NCBI GenBank assembly: GCA_013397455.1
Contig: VYZB01000535.1
Location: 127,476-191,475 of the forward strand
DNA from: Crotophaga sulcirostris
Lineage: Eukaryota; Chordata; Aves; Cuculiformes; Crotophagidae
Length of the DNA: 64,000 bases
Direction: 5' to 3'
Under the pieces are notes generated by a model, which searched no databases, had not been told where the DNA came from, and saw only the letters and a list, made by a program, of their open reading frames with translations. Position numbers and translations under genes: made by a program. This document shows, one piece after another, positions 47,396-59,358 of this stretch; position 1 is the stretch's first letter; every line of letters starts with the position of its first letter.

Positions 47396-49559
47396 TAACT
47401 TCCCTATTCATGGACAATAAGGTTCAAATTGTACTTTTCTTTAACACAACATTAACTCTCAAAGAGCTGGAAATTCCGTATTCCGTTCCCTCAGCTTAGA
47501 TTCCAAATCAGTCACTGAGAACATTATATGAGCAGTAATCCCATTAAATATATCATCTTGCAAATATCTAAATCCAGTTAATTAACTTGTATTGCAAAAG
47601 GACTCCGAGATAGAGTTTTCAGTGAGCAAACTTACATTTTAGGTTTCTAATTATATCAGAAATAAGTTTCATATCTCCTTTTTATTTAAAAATTAGAGTA
47701 AAATCACCTAAAAATCTATCAACATTGGCAAAATAGGTGTTATAGACACACAGAAATTAAAAAAAAAGGGAGTGCTCTTTATTAAACTCTAATCTTGTGG
47801 AGATTATATAAAATAGAGGTCCCATAAATGTTAAAAAAAAGGAACATTATCTGAAGAAATTTGTAAAATATTTTCCACTTTACTAACTAAACAAAAACAA
47901 ATGACAGGACATGCAACAATTGAAGCAATTTTATAGCTCATGAAGAATGAAGTATTACAGTTCCTGTACTTAGAAATCAGTTTACTAAAAGGTAGCACTG
48001 ATGAGAGCATAAGAAAAATACCAGAAAAAAATTATTTGCAGCTCAAAATGATTAAAAAAAATTGATAAAACCAGATTTTTCAACAGAGATTAACTAAGTT
48101 ATTTTATTATGCCTTCTGTTAAGGTTGGGACACTCTTCCAGCAAAAATATATTTAAAGTAAACTGCTAATTTATGTCTTCATGTGTTTTCACTTCACAAG
48201 TATAAAAATAAAGCCAACGAAAGGCCAGCTCAGGGTGCTGCTCCTCAGGCTCTCAGAGTACTCACCTATGATTTCCTCTCCTTCTCCAAGGGCAGCAACA
48301 CCTCACTTGGGTCACCAGGACTGCTGGGGTTTTGTTGCAGAGCAGGATCGACATCCATCAGCAGAGAGCGCGGGGGAGCAGACGGGGCCTCTGCTGTGCT
48401 ACAGAGCAGGATTCTACACAGGGATGGGGTAGGGGTAAATGAATTCTGTATCTTCAAGCTGCCCACAAACTTTTCCTCTGCTTTCAGAAGGAACAGTAGT
48501 TGGGAAGCAAAAATATTTTCAAGTACTTTAAAATAATATGACACCACTCCGAATTTAAAAACTGATTTTAAAAAGGCTTCTTAAAGTACTGTCTGGTCAA
48601 CAGTGTGTCCAGGTGGCCAAGAAGGCATTTGTCCAAGATGCCAATGGCATTGTCCAAAAGCTTCTTGAATACGGGGTAGAAAGGATAAACCCTGCAGTCT
48701 TTTTAAAAGACTGACCACAACAGACAATACATTTGCCTGTCAAAGTAGAAAGAAGATATTTTAGAAACAAATCAGCCACAGTATGTGGTTTGGTGCTTTA
48801 TTAATTGAATTCTGCCTATATTAACAAGCGTTATTACTCTTTTTCTTCAAATTATGCCAATTATGATTTCTCTTATGAAAATAACGATTCATGTTTTAGA
48901 TTGAGCTGTGTGAACATGAAACAAAAGCAGTATGGAGTAAAACTGAAAAGAATTCTGAATTATTCCCCTCCAGTTTATCAGCACTTCAGGTCACAGTCCA
49001 CTCACCATTTATACAAATAGTACTTGGTCTCAAAAGAGCTAATAACCACTTAGCCATCAAAGAGAAGCTTCAGAACCTCCACAGCCACATCCTTACTTTA
49101 TAGGGCCATGAGCAGTATTGTGGCCACTGGCTGAGCATCACAAAAAAGCCTTTCCCTCAAAATGCAGGGATACATGAATACCGTTATTTTTTCCTCCCTC
49201 CACGGAAATCTCTCTCTGTCTTCCCAGCTGTCCTTTTTCCTTTTGCCTTTATGTCTTTGGCCGTTGTAGCATCTCTTACTCTGATCCTTAGCTTGCCTAA
49301 ATAATCCACTTGATTTCCCCTGAAATGGTTAATACCTGTATTTTACCCTTTTTGGATCAAGTTGTTGAATGCGGGAGAGCTTCATGCACGCTAGGACCCT
49401 GCAGTAGCACCCTAATGACAGTATAATTAGAAGTATCGTTGTGGTAATGATTCTTTTCATCTGGCCAAAAGGTTTTAACAGAAAAGATCTCTTATTCAGC
49501 TGGTTTCATGTACCCATTCCCTTACCTCTGCGACGCTCCTTTGCTAGGTCAGCACCAGA

Positions 49560-49900
49560 AGTTAACACTGGGTGTTTGACAAGGCTTCAGACTTTGTGCT
49601 CATCAAATTAATTAAAGAGAAACACATCCAAAGCCCAGTGAATTATTTTACTTTTTAAAAATGCTGCCCATTCATCTTGTTTAAAGATTTACCTGGCTCG
49701 ATGGGTTTGATTAATGAAAAGGACAATGGGCCTCTTGTCAGTGCAACCTCCAGTCGCTTGGTTCAGGGTCAGCAGGTTGAGCGAGAGGCCTCCATGTCTA
49801 TATTTAGTCTCTCTCTACTTTAAAAATCCAAAGGATTGAAACATTACTGATTTTATCAGCTTGCCACGGTTTGGAGGAAAAGACAAGAACTGTCTTGATC
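49560..49900. promoter_or_regulatory. Candidate conserved non-coding element (strong look)
   Basis: Complex block with CAAATTAATTAAAGAG, GTTTGATTAATGAAAAGG, TTCAGGGTCAGCAGG and ATATTTAGTCTC, then TTTAAAAATCC (MEF2-like) words, and no low-complexity sequence for over 300 bp. By eye it is among the most enhancer-like parts of the window. Conservation not tested. Confidence 0.35.
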
Positions 49901-50624
49901 ACAAATTTCACTCAACTCTTTTTTGGATTGTTTAAGCTAAACAGCACACAGCAGATCCCCCCCATGGATGTGCTGGATATAGATAGGTAGGATGACTTTA
50001 CATTAGCACCAAATCTGAGCCTAAGAAGGAGAGGACAGACTCTGAGTAATGTAAATGTAAAATGTTAAAATGTAGATTCTTATAAATTGATACTGGGGAA
50101 TTTTTACAGTAATACACATGATTGCATAAACACTGGAAAGACAAAAAAGAAGGAGAGGATAGGAATACCATGTTAAATGTTAGTGAGTTTATAAAATAAT
50201 CATAAATGCCTTGATCCTGCAAATATTTCTGCATACAATTAGCTATACCATCACAAATGCTCTTATTATTGGATTGGAGCTTTGATTCTGCCATAAATTT
50301 GAAACAAGGTAAAAAAAATCACGTGCATCTAAGAAACAGTAATAAATAAGAGCTCTACTAAAAGTCAGTGTGGTCCCCAGCTCTCCTTTGTTTCAATGGA
50401 AGGATGCAACCTCCAACAGACTTACTGAACTTGGACTACTATGTTGTGTCCTCTCCCTCAGCTCTGCTGCTGCTTGTGTTGGGAAGGGCTGAGCGCTGGC
50501 TCCCTCTGCTCTCCACCTGCCTGCGAGCCAGGTACCAAGAGCTGTTGCCTCCTCGTGATCCAGGCAGTGAGCAGGAGAGCCCTCAGCATGGATTGTAATC
50601 TGCCCTCTGGTGATTAGTGCAGTT

Positions 50625-50830
50625 AACATTTGGCACTGTCATTAACATTATTTATGCATTACATAACTGCATATTCATTGCGCAATTATTTCATTATGCA
50701 ACAGTGACAAAGCTTACGCCTTACACCTTTCCAAGAGTTTCTTTAGTATAATCAATGGACTGAGCATCTAGCAGTTAATTATGGGTTATGATTATTACTA
50801 ACTCCTTCTAGTGATATGTTTATATCAGAC
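50625..50830. promoter_or_regulatory. Candidate element with C/EBP palindrome and POU-like words
   Basis: ATTGCGCAAT at 50677-50686 is a perfect 10-bp palindrome matching the C/EBP consensus. Around it are TTTATGCATTACATAACTGC, CATATTCATT and CATTATGCAAC words (POU/bZIP-like), and downstream AGTTAATTATGGGTTATG. Such density in about 120 bp suggests a composite enhancer. Binding is inferred. Confidence 0.4.
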
Positions 50831-51462
50831 ACAAATCATGCCTATCATCCCAGCAGAGCTGCTGTTGCACAAGGCACCCACACGCACATAACCAGATTGT
50901 GCAAAGCAGCCATTCAGTTGCTTCACTTTAGTGCTTAGGGCCAATGTTTTCAGTTGTGTGAGCTATTAAGCACTAATGCCTGGATCCTCTCCTGTGAGGC
51001 TGAATAAGGTTTTCTTACTGCCTTAAATGCCATAAAAGCAGAGCTGAAACACACATCTGAATCACCCATCTTTAGCCAAAGGAGCTGTACAACAAAAAAG
51101 ACATTTGTGATTTGGAGGTGTTCTGGTTTGACCCACAGTAGAATTAGTTTTCTAACTTCAGCTTAGCTTTGTGTAAAATTTCTGAAAGTTAACTGCATCT
51201 TTTTCAGGTAGTGTGTCTGTCTAGAAGTGATAAGACAGGGCATTAGTATGTAAAAAGGCCACTGCTTATACTTATTTCTATAGAAACCAAGGCAATCCTT
51301 GAGCTGCTGGATTGCCCTAAGTCAAAGAGGTGAGGGAGGTGCAGGGAGGAGTGGACAGGAGAGGTGATCCCAAACTGACCAACAAAGTATTCCACTCCAT
51401 ATTTGTCATATTCGGTGTAAAACTGAGGTAACGTAGTAATCGAGGGAGTAGGATACAAATTC

Positions 51463-51581
51463 GTTGTTTATTATTATTGTTATTATTATCGCTGTTATTA
51501 TTATTATATTATTGTTGTTGTTATTATTATCGTTGTTATTATTATTATTATTATATTATTGTTGTTGTTGTTATTATTATT
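51463..51581 (+). repeat. Complex TTA/TTG microsatellite with higher-order unit
   Basis: TTA and TTG triplets fill about 120 bp. A larger unit (TTA run, TCG, TTG, TTA run, TATATTA, TTG run) appears at about 51480-51520 and again, longer, at about 51521-51570, so the tract expanded by duplication of a compound unit. The 61-codon Leu/Ile/Tyr/Cys-rich frame over it is an artefact. Confidence 0.9.
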
Positions 51582-52715
51582 TCAATACAGCTGTTTTAGT
51601 TCCCAACCTGCAAGTCTTTCCCTCTCATTTCCCTTTCCCCTTTCCATGAGGGTGGGACTGGGAAGGAAACTGGGAGCCCAACTTCTTGGTTTTAGCTGTT
51701 GAAACTGGCCAGGCTGGGGCTAAACCATGAGAGGAGGGAAGGGCACGGTCCCTAATGTTTAGTCTTGTAAGCAGTTTTTGACAGCTGAAGGACTCTGTCA
51801 CATGTTACAGTACCTTGATTTTAAGACAAACCTTTAGGTCCTTTATCAAGAATTAATTGTGCCATTCCAGAATAACTCAACAGTGCACCAAGGCAGTGCT
51901 CCTCTGCTCTGTGACGTGCTCTGCTTCGGGAATCTGGAAGAGCTTCCACAGCTGTCCCATATGCCAAGCCATCTTCAGGGCAGACACCACAACCCCTCCA
52001 TGACCTTGCTAATTCAGCTGAAAAACCACGAGAGAAGGTGTCATTAGTGTCTTGGTCCTGAGTTTTGCCTGTGATGTACCCTTGTCTCAAAGTAGATACG
52101 GGAGAACGCGCCCTACGATGACTGACCATGCCTGCAGGAGCATTGGGGAACAACTGGAAGGGAAGCGTTCCCCTCTTACCTGCACCCAGTTCCTATGTGT
52201 GTGCCTGCTCTGGTGGTGTGTTTCAGCCCTCCTAGTCAGCACTGCCTGGGGAAACCCACTCTCATTCAACAGTCACTTTATTCTTGCCAATAAAACACTT
52301 ACAGCCTTGATCATTTTATCTACCCTGTCATCTAGGAAATGCATTCGGATAAAGGGACATTTATTGAACAGGCTTTTATCACACAAGTATTTCTACTAAA
52401 GAAAGATTTCCAGGATTCAACTCTGTGTGTTTAAAATGCAAAATTCAAAGAAGTTTTATTGCCAGACTTTCACTTCTCAATAATTATGTCTTAATTGTTC
52501 TGCAAGCGTGCGGCAGAATTAGTAATAATTTTGAGGTTTTAGCACAGAGGAAAATCCACCCTCCTTCTACTTAATAAATCAAGAAGTTGTATTTTTAATG
52601 CTGCTTTTTAAATGCAGCCATGCACTAGCATTCTACCCAGACTTTTAAATAGGTAAATACTACTCTGGGATGCTTGCGAGAAAAAAAAAAAAGATTAGAG
52701 AGATATGAGAGCACT

Positions 52716-52725
52716 GGGGGGGGGG
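52716..52725 (+). repeat. G10 homopolymer
   Basis: Ten consecutive G, unusual in AT-rich DNA and prone to length error in sequencing. A similar G10 run lies at 11570-11579. Confidence 0.85.
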
Positions 52726-53579
52726 CAAAGAAAAGTGTCATCTTTTCCACATAGCAAGTTAGATAGCAAATATCGTCCTCTAAGAAAAAGGAGATCAGAT
52801 GCTGAACTCAATTTTTATTGTATTAAATTTGAAATACCACATCCCTTCACTCCCATGAGAGAATTTTATGTCACCTTTCACACAGTACTTCTGCAAGAGC
52901 CATTCACAATCGTGCTGCCTATGGTTTTCAAGGCCTAAATTTCTAATGCAGGGAGGTAAATTTTTTTTACTTGTCAGTTATAAAACACCCACCCACTGAA
53001 GTTCTGAGCATCTCTTGTCACAGCTTTGAGATAAAGATTTCCTAATACCCACAAGCCCTGTAAGAAAAATACTGTTTACAAATGAGACATTCTAATGCCT
53101 GATATTCCAGACAGCACTAGGTGTTAGATCTTCTTTTTTGACATCATTACACGTTTCCAGGTGTTAGGTATTCCATTATTTAAGAGTAGGTAGAAAAACC
53201 AGACAATAAGTATTCATAAAACGTCAGACATTCTCCAAAGGGCTGTTTCAGTTAATACAGGCCATAAAGCTCTCACTTTTATTAGGCCTGAAAATGATAG
53301 TTTTTTCAAGGAAATTATGTCACTACTTAAAATATTTAACCAGAAGAAACTGCTTAGCATCATATCTTTAAACCCCCAAGAAAGAAACTCCAGAGAGTTT
53401 CCACTACATTACACCTTTCTGGCAGCTTTTGCTAGTGTTGCAAAGCTGTACAGGTAAAATAAGAAATAATCTTCCTATCTTGGGTCAAGAATACCAAGGC
53501 CATCAATGTTATCTTTGCTCAGGACTTGTTCCAAATTGTGTACCCTGCTTGGTGATCAACCATGCTTATTAACCCCTAA

Positions 53580-53670
53580 ATCATAGATTCAAAGAACCAT
53601 TAAGGTTGGATAAGACCTCTAAGAGCATCCAGCCCAACACCACCAAGGCTACTAAACCACGTCAAGTCCT
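53580..53670 (-). mobile_element. CR1 LINE 3'-end stub, older (copy 15)
   Basis: Minus-strand tail ATCATAGATTCAAAGAACCA, TTAAGGTTGGATAAGACCTC, and a CACCAAGGCTACTAAACCAC block shared with copy 18. Diverged, older subfamily. Confidence 0.88.
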
Positions 53671-53862
53671 TTGCAACCCTTCATCTGCATCTTGAATTCT
53701 CTAGGGTATTCGAGTGGACATAGGGTCAGCTGAAGGTGAGCTCACTTCCGAAACACCTGTGTAGCCAGGTGCACACAAAAACTAAGTTGAAGAGCAGAAT
53801 TAAGAGCTGAGAGGCAATTTGAAATGGCTCTTTACCCTGCAGCTGAAACAGTACCTGAGATG

Positions 53863-54020
53863 CCAGTGCTCAAAGCCCCATCCAACCTGGCCTTGAACAC
53901 CTCCAGGGATGGGGCAGCCACCACTGCTCCGGGCAACCTGGGCCAGGGCCTCCCCACCCTCACATTAAAAAATTTCTTCCTAATATCTAACTTAAACCTC
54001 CCCTTTTTCTGCTTAAAAGA
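53863..54020 (-). mobile_element. CR1 LINE fragment lacking its 3' end (copy 16)
   Basis: Minus-strand CR1 covering the ORF2 end: the translation keeps KLDIRKKFFNVRVGRPWPRL and AAPSLEVFKARLDGAL. The 3' UTR and octamer tail expected at the left are missing, so it was cut by deletion or by aberrant integration. It lies about 190 bp from copy 15 in the same orientation, but subfamily wording differs, so the two are probably separate insertions. Confidence 0.92.
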
Positions 54021-54591
54021 AGCAAGATGATTCATCTGAAAGGCGACTTTAGATCAAACAAACAGCAAGGATCAGGGAGGCAGAAACCATGTTAAATAGG
54101 TTTAAACACCTGCTACTGGTAAGGTGTGGATATAAAAACAGAATCAAAATATCTGTGTTTGGATGCAGAATGTGTTCCAGCTCCTGCTAGACTTTTGGGT
54201 CTGTGACAAATACTTGTAGAGTGTATTTGTTTGAAGTCTGCAGATCAAAGTCAGCACATAAACCATGCTGTTGCTTAAACCTTTACAAAACTCCCAAGAT
54301 ACTGAAAAACCCATATAGCTAATGCAAGGAGAGGAGTAATTCTCTGAGATAGCTGAAAACTATGGTTGTATTTAAGGATTTCACACTGAACATAAATAGA
54401 TATAACTTACCTGTATGGCTTTACAGCACTAGCAAGGGATTTTCACCTCTTGGGGAAAGACTCTTGTTATTTTTACACGTTTTAAAATAGGATGAACAAA
54501 TAAAAAGCACCAAAGTATCCCATTGCTATCCATGCTTCTGACCTCCCAGGATAGGGTCAGAAATCAACTATGCTGCATAGAACTTTAGCTA

Positions 54592-54852
54592 AATAAGAGG
54601 AGTGAAAATGGACATTCTCATGGTATAGAACATGTTTTCTGAATGGGGACAATCTACCAGAACCTCTTCAGCTGCTATTATAAACTTCTCTGATTTAGCA
54701 AATAAACTCTGCAGCAGAGAATCTATTTGGTGTGTGTGTTCAAGCACGCCACCAAAATTGTTGATGGCATTCTGGTTGTGGTACAGCTCCTGGTTTGCCT
54801 TTGTGACTTTTGCTGGATCCTTCCATACAGTCGTTCTGAAGGTCCCAGATGT
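54592..54852 (-). other. Protein-like minus-strand open frame without start codon
   Basis: 87 stop-free codons, closed by TGA upstream and TAG (54589-54591) downstream, with no early ATG. The peptide has ordinary protein-like composition (TTVWKDPAKVTKANQELYHN near its start, IDSLLQSLFAKSEKFIIAAE in the middle) and could form helices. A good acceptor (pyrimidines then TTGCAG) lies at about 54919 on the minus strand, but an in-frame stop separates it from this frame. It might be a decayed exon or processed pseudogene, or chance; the opposite strand is also open for 125 codons (54632-55009). I do not recognise the protein. Confidence 0.2.
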
Positions 54853-55014
54853 TCAGTCTAACAACCCACAAGCCTTATTTGTGTTACAAGCCCCTCACTC
54901 TTCAGGCTGTGCTTATTCCTGCAACAACAAAGTAGGTATTTCTTTCAATAACATTCACTTGCCATTAGAAAAACATCCTAATTATGAATTCAAAAGTGAC
55001 AGATTGTGAGATTC

Positions 55015-55250
55015 AGTTTGCAAAGATGATGTCACTGGTGGGGAATTGGTGGGTAACCTGCAATTACCTCTTTGAATAAAGACATCAGTGTTGTATCTCA
55101 AGAAATAATGGCTAATGATATGTCTTCCAAAAGGAAATAGCGTTATTAATTACCTTACTGTGAACACACCACTTATTGACAGCTTTGAAGGCCATTCATC
55201 CAATTAAGTATAATGACTAAAAGCTTCATTTGGCCTTCATGGTTATACAG
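55015..55250. promoter_or_regulatory. Candidate conserved non-coding element
   Basis: Block with CTGCAATTACCTC, GGCTAATGATATG, GTTATTAATTACC and CCAATTAAGTATAATGAC words, high complexity and no repeats. It looks like an enhancer with several homeodomain cores. Inference. Confidence 0.35.
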
Positions 55251-57067
55251 ATGGACCAAGAACAGAGAGCGAGATCCTGATTTCATTTATAACCTTCATA
55301 AATATTCAGAGAAAGTCACAAACACCCGTGGAGCTACCCTGGTTTCTATTGCTGTGATTAGAGCCAGGCTGTGGCAGGTAATGATGGGATAGAAAGCACT
55401 GTAAATTGATACCTCTAATACCTTGAAGACTTATTGTTGTGCAATAATACAATCTGTCATCTCTTCTGATTGTTACTAAGCACTTTGCTTCCAAGCACTT
55501 TCCTATCAACATTTAAGAGGTTTTTCTTTCCCCGACTATCGTCCAGGCCCACATATGTTTCAGTGACAGATTATTTGGTTGCAACCAGAGCCATATCAAA
55601 GTTATTTCTTACTAACGAAACTAATTTTTGCAATACTTTACAGTTTCCACATTTTTTTCTCTCGCAGATGAATGTAAAAATCATTCTAAAAATCATTCAT
55701 TTGCCTCAGTTTTAGGAATCTGCTTCTTATTTTATTCACACACTGCTGCGAGAAGAATAATGCAACTGAAGCCAACAGAGTTTCTTTGGGTTTTCCTTTT
55801 TGAAAGTGAGAACAGAATCTGGCCCCAGGCATAAAGGATAATTTTTACGGTCCCATCTAGCCATCTCTACAATCCTCATTAACATGCCATTTTGCTGATC
55901 AACTATTTTAATGGATGGCAAGACAAATCCTAGTGCACTGCTCTAAGGTAGCAGTGTGGCTATTAACATTGCTTCTGCCATCACTGGCTTTTATCTTTGA
56001 ACAGCAACAGGTTGCTGATGATACGTGGTTATCGTTTTCACGTTTTGGAACATCAAAAATGCTGACAGACCAAGGTGGCAACAGTTTGCAAGCACTCAGG
56101 TAGAACATCAAAGACCTTACTAAAGGTTTAGTACACACCAGTAGTGGCAACTGTTTTAGATATACCTGTTACCACCAGTCTAATCACTCAGAAATCTGAT
56201 ACTGATGCTCATATGACATCCAAGAAATGTTTTTTTCTGTTAAATAGAAAGCAACATTACAGCCAAATGGCAAAGCAACTGCAAGTGCTTTGTTTCTATG
56301 CGACACTGAGGAACCAAGAAACTCACAACCTTGTAACAGCTGACATTGTAGAATAACTTAATGCTGCCAACAGGTCTTGAGGGAATGCAGAATTATATGT
56401 AAATATAGCAAGTAAATGTTTTTAAGTGATAGGTCTTCACCTTGTGCAAACAAGTTGCAACAGCAGTATTTATCAAAAGGGTGCCTGATGCAAAGAAGTC
56501 AGATTAATTGTTTATGCAGAAGCATTTGGTCTGCATGGCAATGAGTGCAAGCACAGAAAAGAAATGTTTCTAGAAACCACCTCCTTCATGGGAATGACTG
56601 TGAATGGACTGGATACGGTGGCAGCAATTTTAAGCATGATTTTAATACCTTCTGTCCCTTTGCACTGGCTGTGTTCATAACACTTGAGTGTATTTAGGGT
56701 TGTCACAAAGAAGGGAGAGTAACTGTTACTAAGCAGGGCTGAAGTAACTTGGAGCCTCACACACGAAGGTACCAAACTGCAGGAAAACACACTCCTGCCT
56801 GAGGATGCCTGGAAACCCATCCTCCCAGGGACAAGTGATTTTTTTTGAATTTGAAGCTAGTAGATATTGATCTCTGTATTATCATATTTCTATTGCCATA
56901 ATTAAGGTCTGACAGTGTGTCAGACATTGCTTCCCACAAGATGGGCAGGGATCCCAAGGACTGGTCTGCTTTGCCTTTCCTGGCAGCTGTTCAGAAGTTA
57001 CATCTGGTCCTATAGTTTCCAAAACAGGGCAATCATTACTTCTACTTGAAAGTGGGATATGGGGCTA

Positions 57068-57289
57068 CTAAAAATATAAATTTTTACAGCAAGGGTAGTG
57101 AGACACTTGCCCAGGTTGCCCAGAGCAGTGGTGGCTGCCCCATCCCTGGAGGTGTTCAAGGCCAGGTTGGATGGGGCTTGGAGCACCCTGATCCAGTGGG
57201 AGGTGTCCCTGCTCATGGCAGGGGATAGAAACTAGATGATCTTTAAGTTCCCTTCCAACACAAACCATTCTATGATTCTATGATTCTAA
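57068..57289 (+). mobile_element. CR1 LINE fragment, plus strand (copy 17)
   Basis: Plus-strand copy with ORF2 end, 3' UTR (GGAGGTGTCCCTGCTCATGG) and a clean tail ATTCTATGATTCTATGATTC. It is close to the young subfamily but has more substitutions than copies 1 and 6 (GTTCAAGGCC for GTTCCAGGCC, for example), so it is somewhat older. Confidence 0.95.
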
Positions 57290-58916
57290 ATGAAAATTAA
57301 AAAAGAGATCGAAAAATAAAAAAAAACCACTTTAAAAATAAAATAAAATCAGAGTTCTGTTTAGTGCTCTTGCCATGAGAAAATCTCCTGGTGGAGTCAA
57401 TGAGAGATTATCTTGGGCAGGGAGTACTGAGCTGGCCTTAACACATTAAAAAATAAATCATATATAGCTGATGTGTGTTGGAGTGGGGGGCAACATTACA
57501 GGAAATGGTTATCTTTTCCAAATCTTTCCAGAGGGCAGTGTTAAAAAAAGGTTGATGTGATTGAAGCATAATGTCACTACCTGCCTGGAGGAATACGGGA
57601 TGTTAAGAAGCTGATTAACCTGCCTTCACAGTGCAAGCATGTCAGCCCTACATTTATATCACATTAACTTTTTATCTGCTGAAGTTGTCCGGCTGCAAAG
57701 GCACAGGTAAATGCAAAAGGTATGTTTGCTGCAGTGAAAGTGTGAGATGGGAGCTGTGTGCCATGTTTAAAGCAGGGGCTCACCTGAACTCTTTACAAAT
57801 CTGAGGAGGGTCATCTCCAAGGATTTAGTGTAGATCCACGCGTAGCAAAAGGTAATTGAGGGCAAATTACAACCCCTTTAATCAGAGGAACTATTGCTCT
57901 TGTCAGTGTTGCTTGGGTTTGCACAGAATTTCTTCATGTTGAAAACAGAATTTGATCTAAAGCATGCAAATCTATACTCTATGAATTGTGTCTACATCTC
58001 TTTCATGCTCCAGGACAGACCTACTGCTAAACAACTGTTCTGGTGTGGCCTCCCCCAGCTCAGTAACTAACGCTTCTCTTGACTTACAAATCAGAGTTCT
58101 CACCCTTGGCTGTTAGGAGTTTCTATTCTGGGCTTGGGCAGCGCTCCTGGAATGCAGCAGAGCATGACTGGGTGCTGCATCTTCTCCGTGCAGGGAAGAG
58201 TCTCCCAGGAAGAGCACCCAGAGGTTTGAGGACAGCCCACAAAGCTCCAGCAGAGAGCCCTGGAGGCAAACACATGCATGCCAGCTCATGCCTCTTAAAA
58301 CTGTAAGAACTGGCTGTTCCAGAGCATACATCACAAGATTCCCAACCTTGCTGACACCTCAATGCCTGATGGAACACCAATGAACAGCATCATTACTCTT
58401 AAAGTCATTAATAAATTCACTTATTCCCAGGTGGCTCTCAAAGGTCTAAGCTTATTCACTTGGATTACAGTGAGTTCATAACTTCTCCCACTGCCAGCAG
58501 AAGAGAACCTTATGTTAAAATCATATCAAATTATAGATTAAGAAATGTTAGGGATATACGTTTATAAAGTCAAATGCTCCAAAGCAGAGAAGCAACAGAA
58601 TCAAGGTTGCCTGACTATTCACATCTAATTTTTTGACAGGATGTGCTGAGCTCACGTTAAGAGCTGAAATTATACTTCTTGCTCTCTCCCTGTCCCCTCT
58701 CAGTTAATGAGAGAAGTCAAGATTTAAAGACTCGTTTATCAGAGATTTTGATAGGCCCTCAACTGTCTTGCATCTGACAGGTTTCATACTGGCTAACTAA
58801 TTATTTTACAGCACCAAAGGGAGATGAACTGGCCCTAACGCCTCCGCAGCTGACGTGGAAGCACAGAGCCCACAGTCAGTTCTGACTGATGGATGAACAA
58901 ACAACGCAGAGATTTT
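57290..58916. other. Unique segment
   Basis: Starts with A-rich DNA (57297-57350) just after the CR1 tail. A GC-richer patch at 58100-58290 carries 73-85-codon frames on both strands, none recognised. No other repeat or RNA gene seen. Confidence 0.5.
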
Positions 58917-59358
58917 CATAGAATCATTATGGTTGGAAAAGACCTCTAAGATTATCCAGTCCAACTGTCAGCCCAACCCTACTGTGCCTACTGAACCATG
59001 TCCCCAAGTGCCACGGCCACACGTTTTTTGAACCCCTCCAGGGATGGAGACTCCCCCACTGCCCTGGGCAGCCTCTGCCAGGGCTTCACCTCTCTGCCAG
59101 TAAAGAAATTGTTCCCAATATCCAATCTCAGCCTCCCCTGGCACAACTTCAGGCCATTTCCTCTCATCCCATTACTTGTTACTTAGGAGAAAAGACCAGC
59201 ACCCATCTCACTACAACCTCCTTTCAGGAGCTCCAGAGAGCAATGAAGTCTCCCCTCAAACTCCTCCTCTCCAGACTAAACAATCCTATTTCCTTCAGCT
59301 TCCCCTTATAAGACTTGTTCTCCAGACCCTTCACCAGCTTTGTTGCCCTTTTGGTCCA
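58917..59358 (-). mobile_element. CR1 LINE fragment, older, longest copy (copy 18)
   Basis: Minus-strand CR1 of about 440 bp: CATAGAATCATTATGGTTGG tail, older 3' UTR (AAGACCTCTAAGATTATCCA), the ORF2 end (ACCCCTCCAGGGATGGAGAC), and upstream ORF2 sequence to CACCAGCTTTGTTGCCCTTT. Many substitutions relative to the young copies, and no long intact frame. Confidence 0.93.

Larger units (their letters stand above)
42056..53579. other. 11.5 kb without any recognised CR1
   Basis: Longest CR1-free stretch of the window. It holds the best run of candidate conserved blocks (44140-44600, 49560-49900, 50625-50830), the CpG-dense patch (47290-47395), palindromes at 42338, 45206 and 50677, a TTA/TTG microsatellite (51463-51581), a CATTTTTGTT-type repeat (42644-42680) and a G10 run (52716-52725). 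The 40-118-codon frames scattered through it show no recognisable domain. Confidence 0.5.
54021..57067. other. Unique segment with an unexplained open frame
   Basis: AT-rich to moderate DNA. It holds the minus-strand frame at 54592-54852 and a candidate conserved block at 55015-55250. Other frames (68-102 codons) are unrecognised. No RNA gene seen. Confidence 0.5.

Noticed and set aside
51464..51649. Frame encoding a highly hydrophobic Leu/Ile/Tyr/Cys-rich peptide
   Set aside because: Direct translation of the TTA/TTG microsatellite.
53580..54020. CR1 copies 15 and 16 as one insertion
   Set aside because: Copy 15 has an older-subfamily tail and copy 16 is close to the young type, with about 190 bp of unrelated DNA between them. 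Two events fit better.
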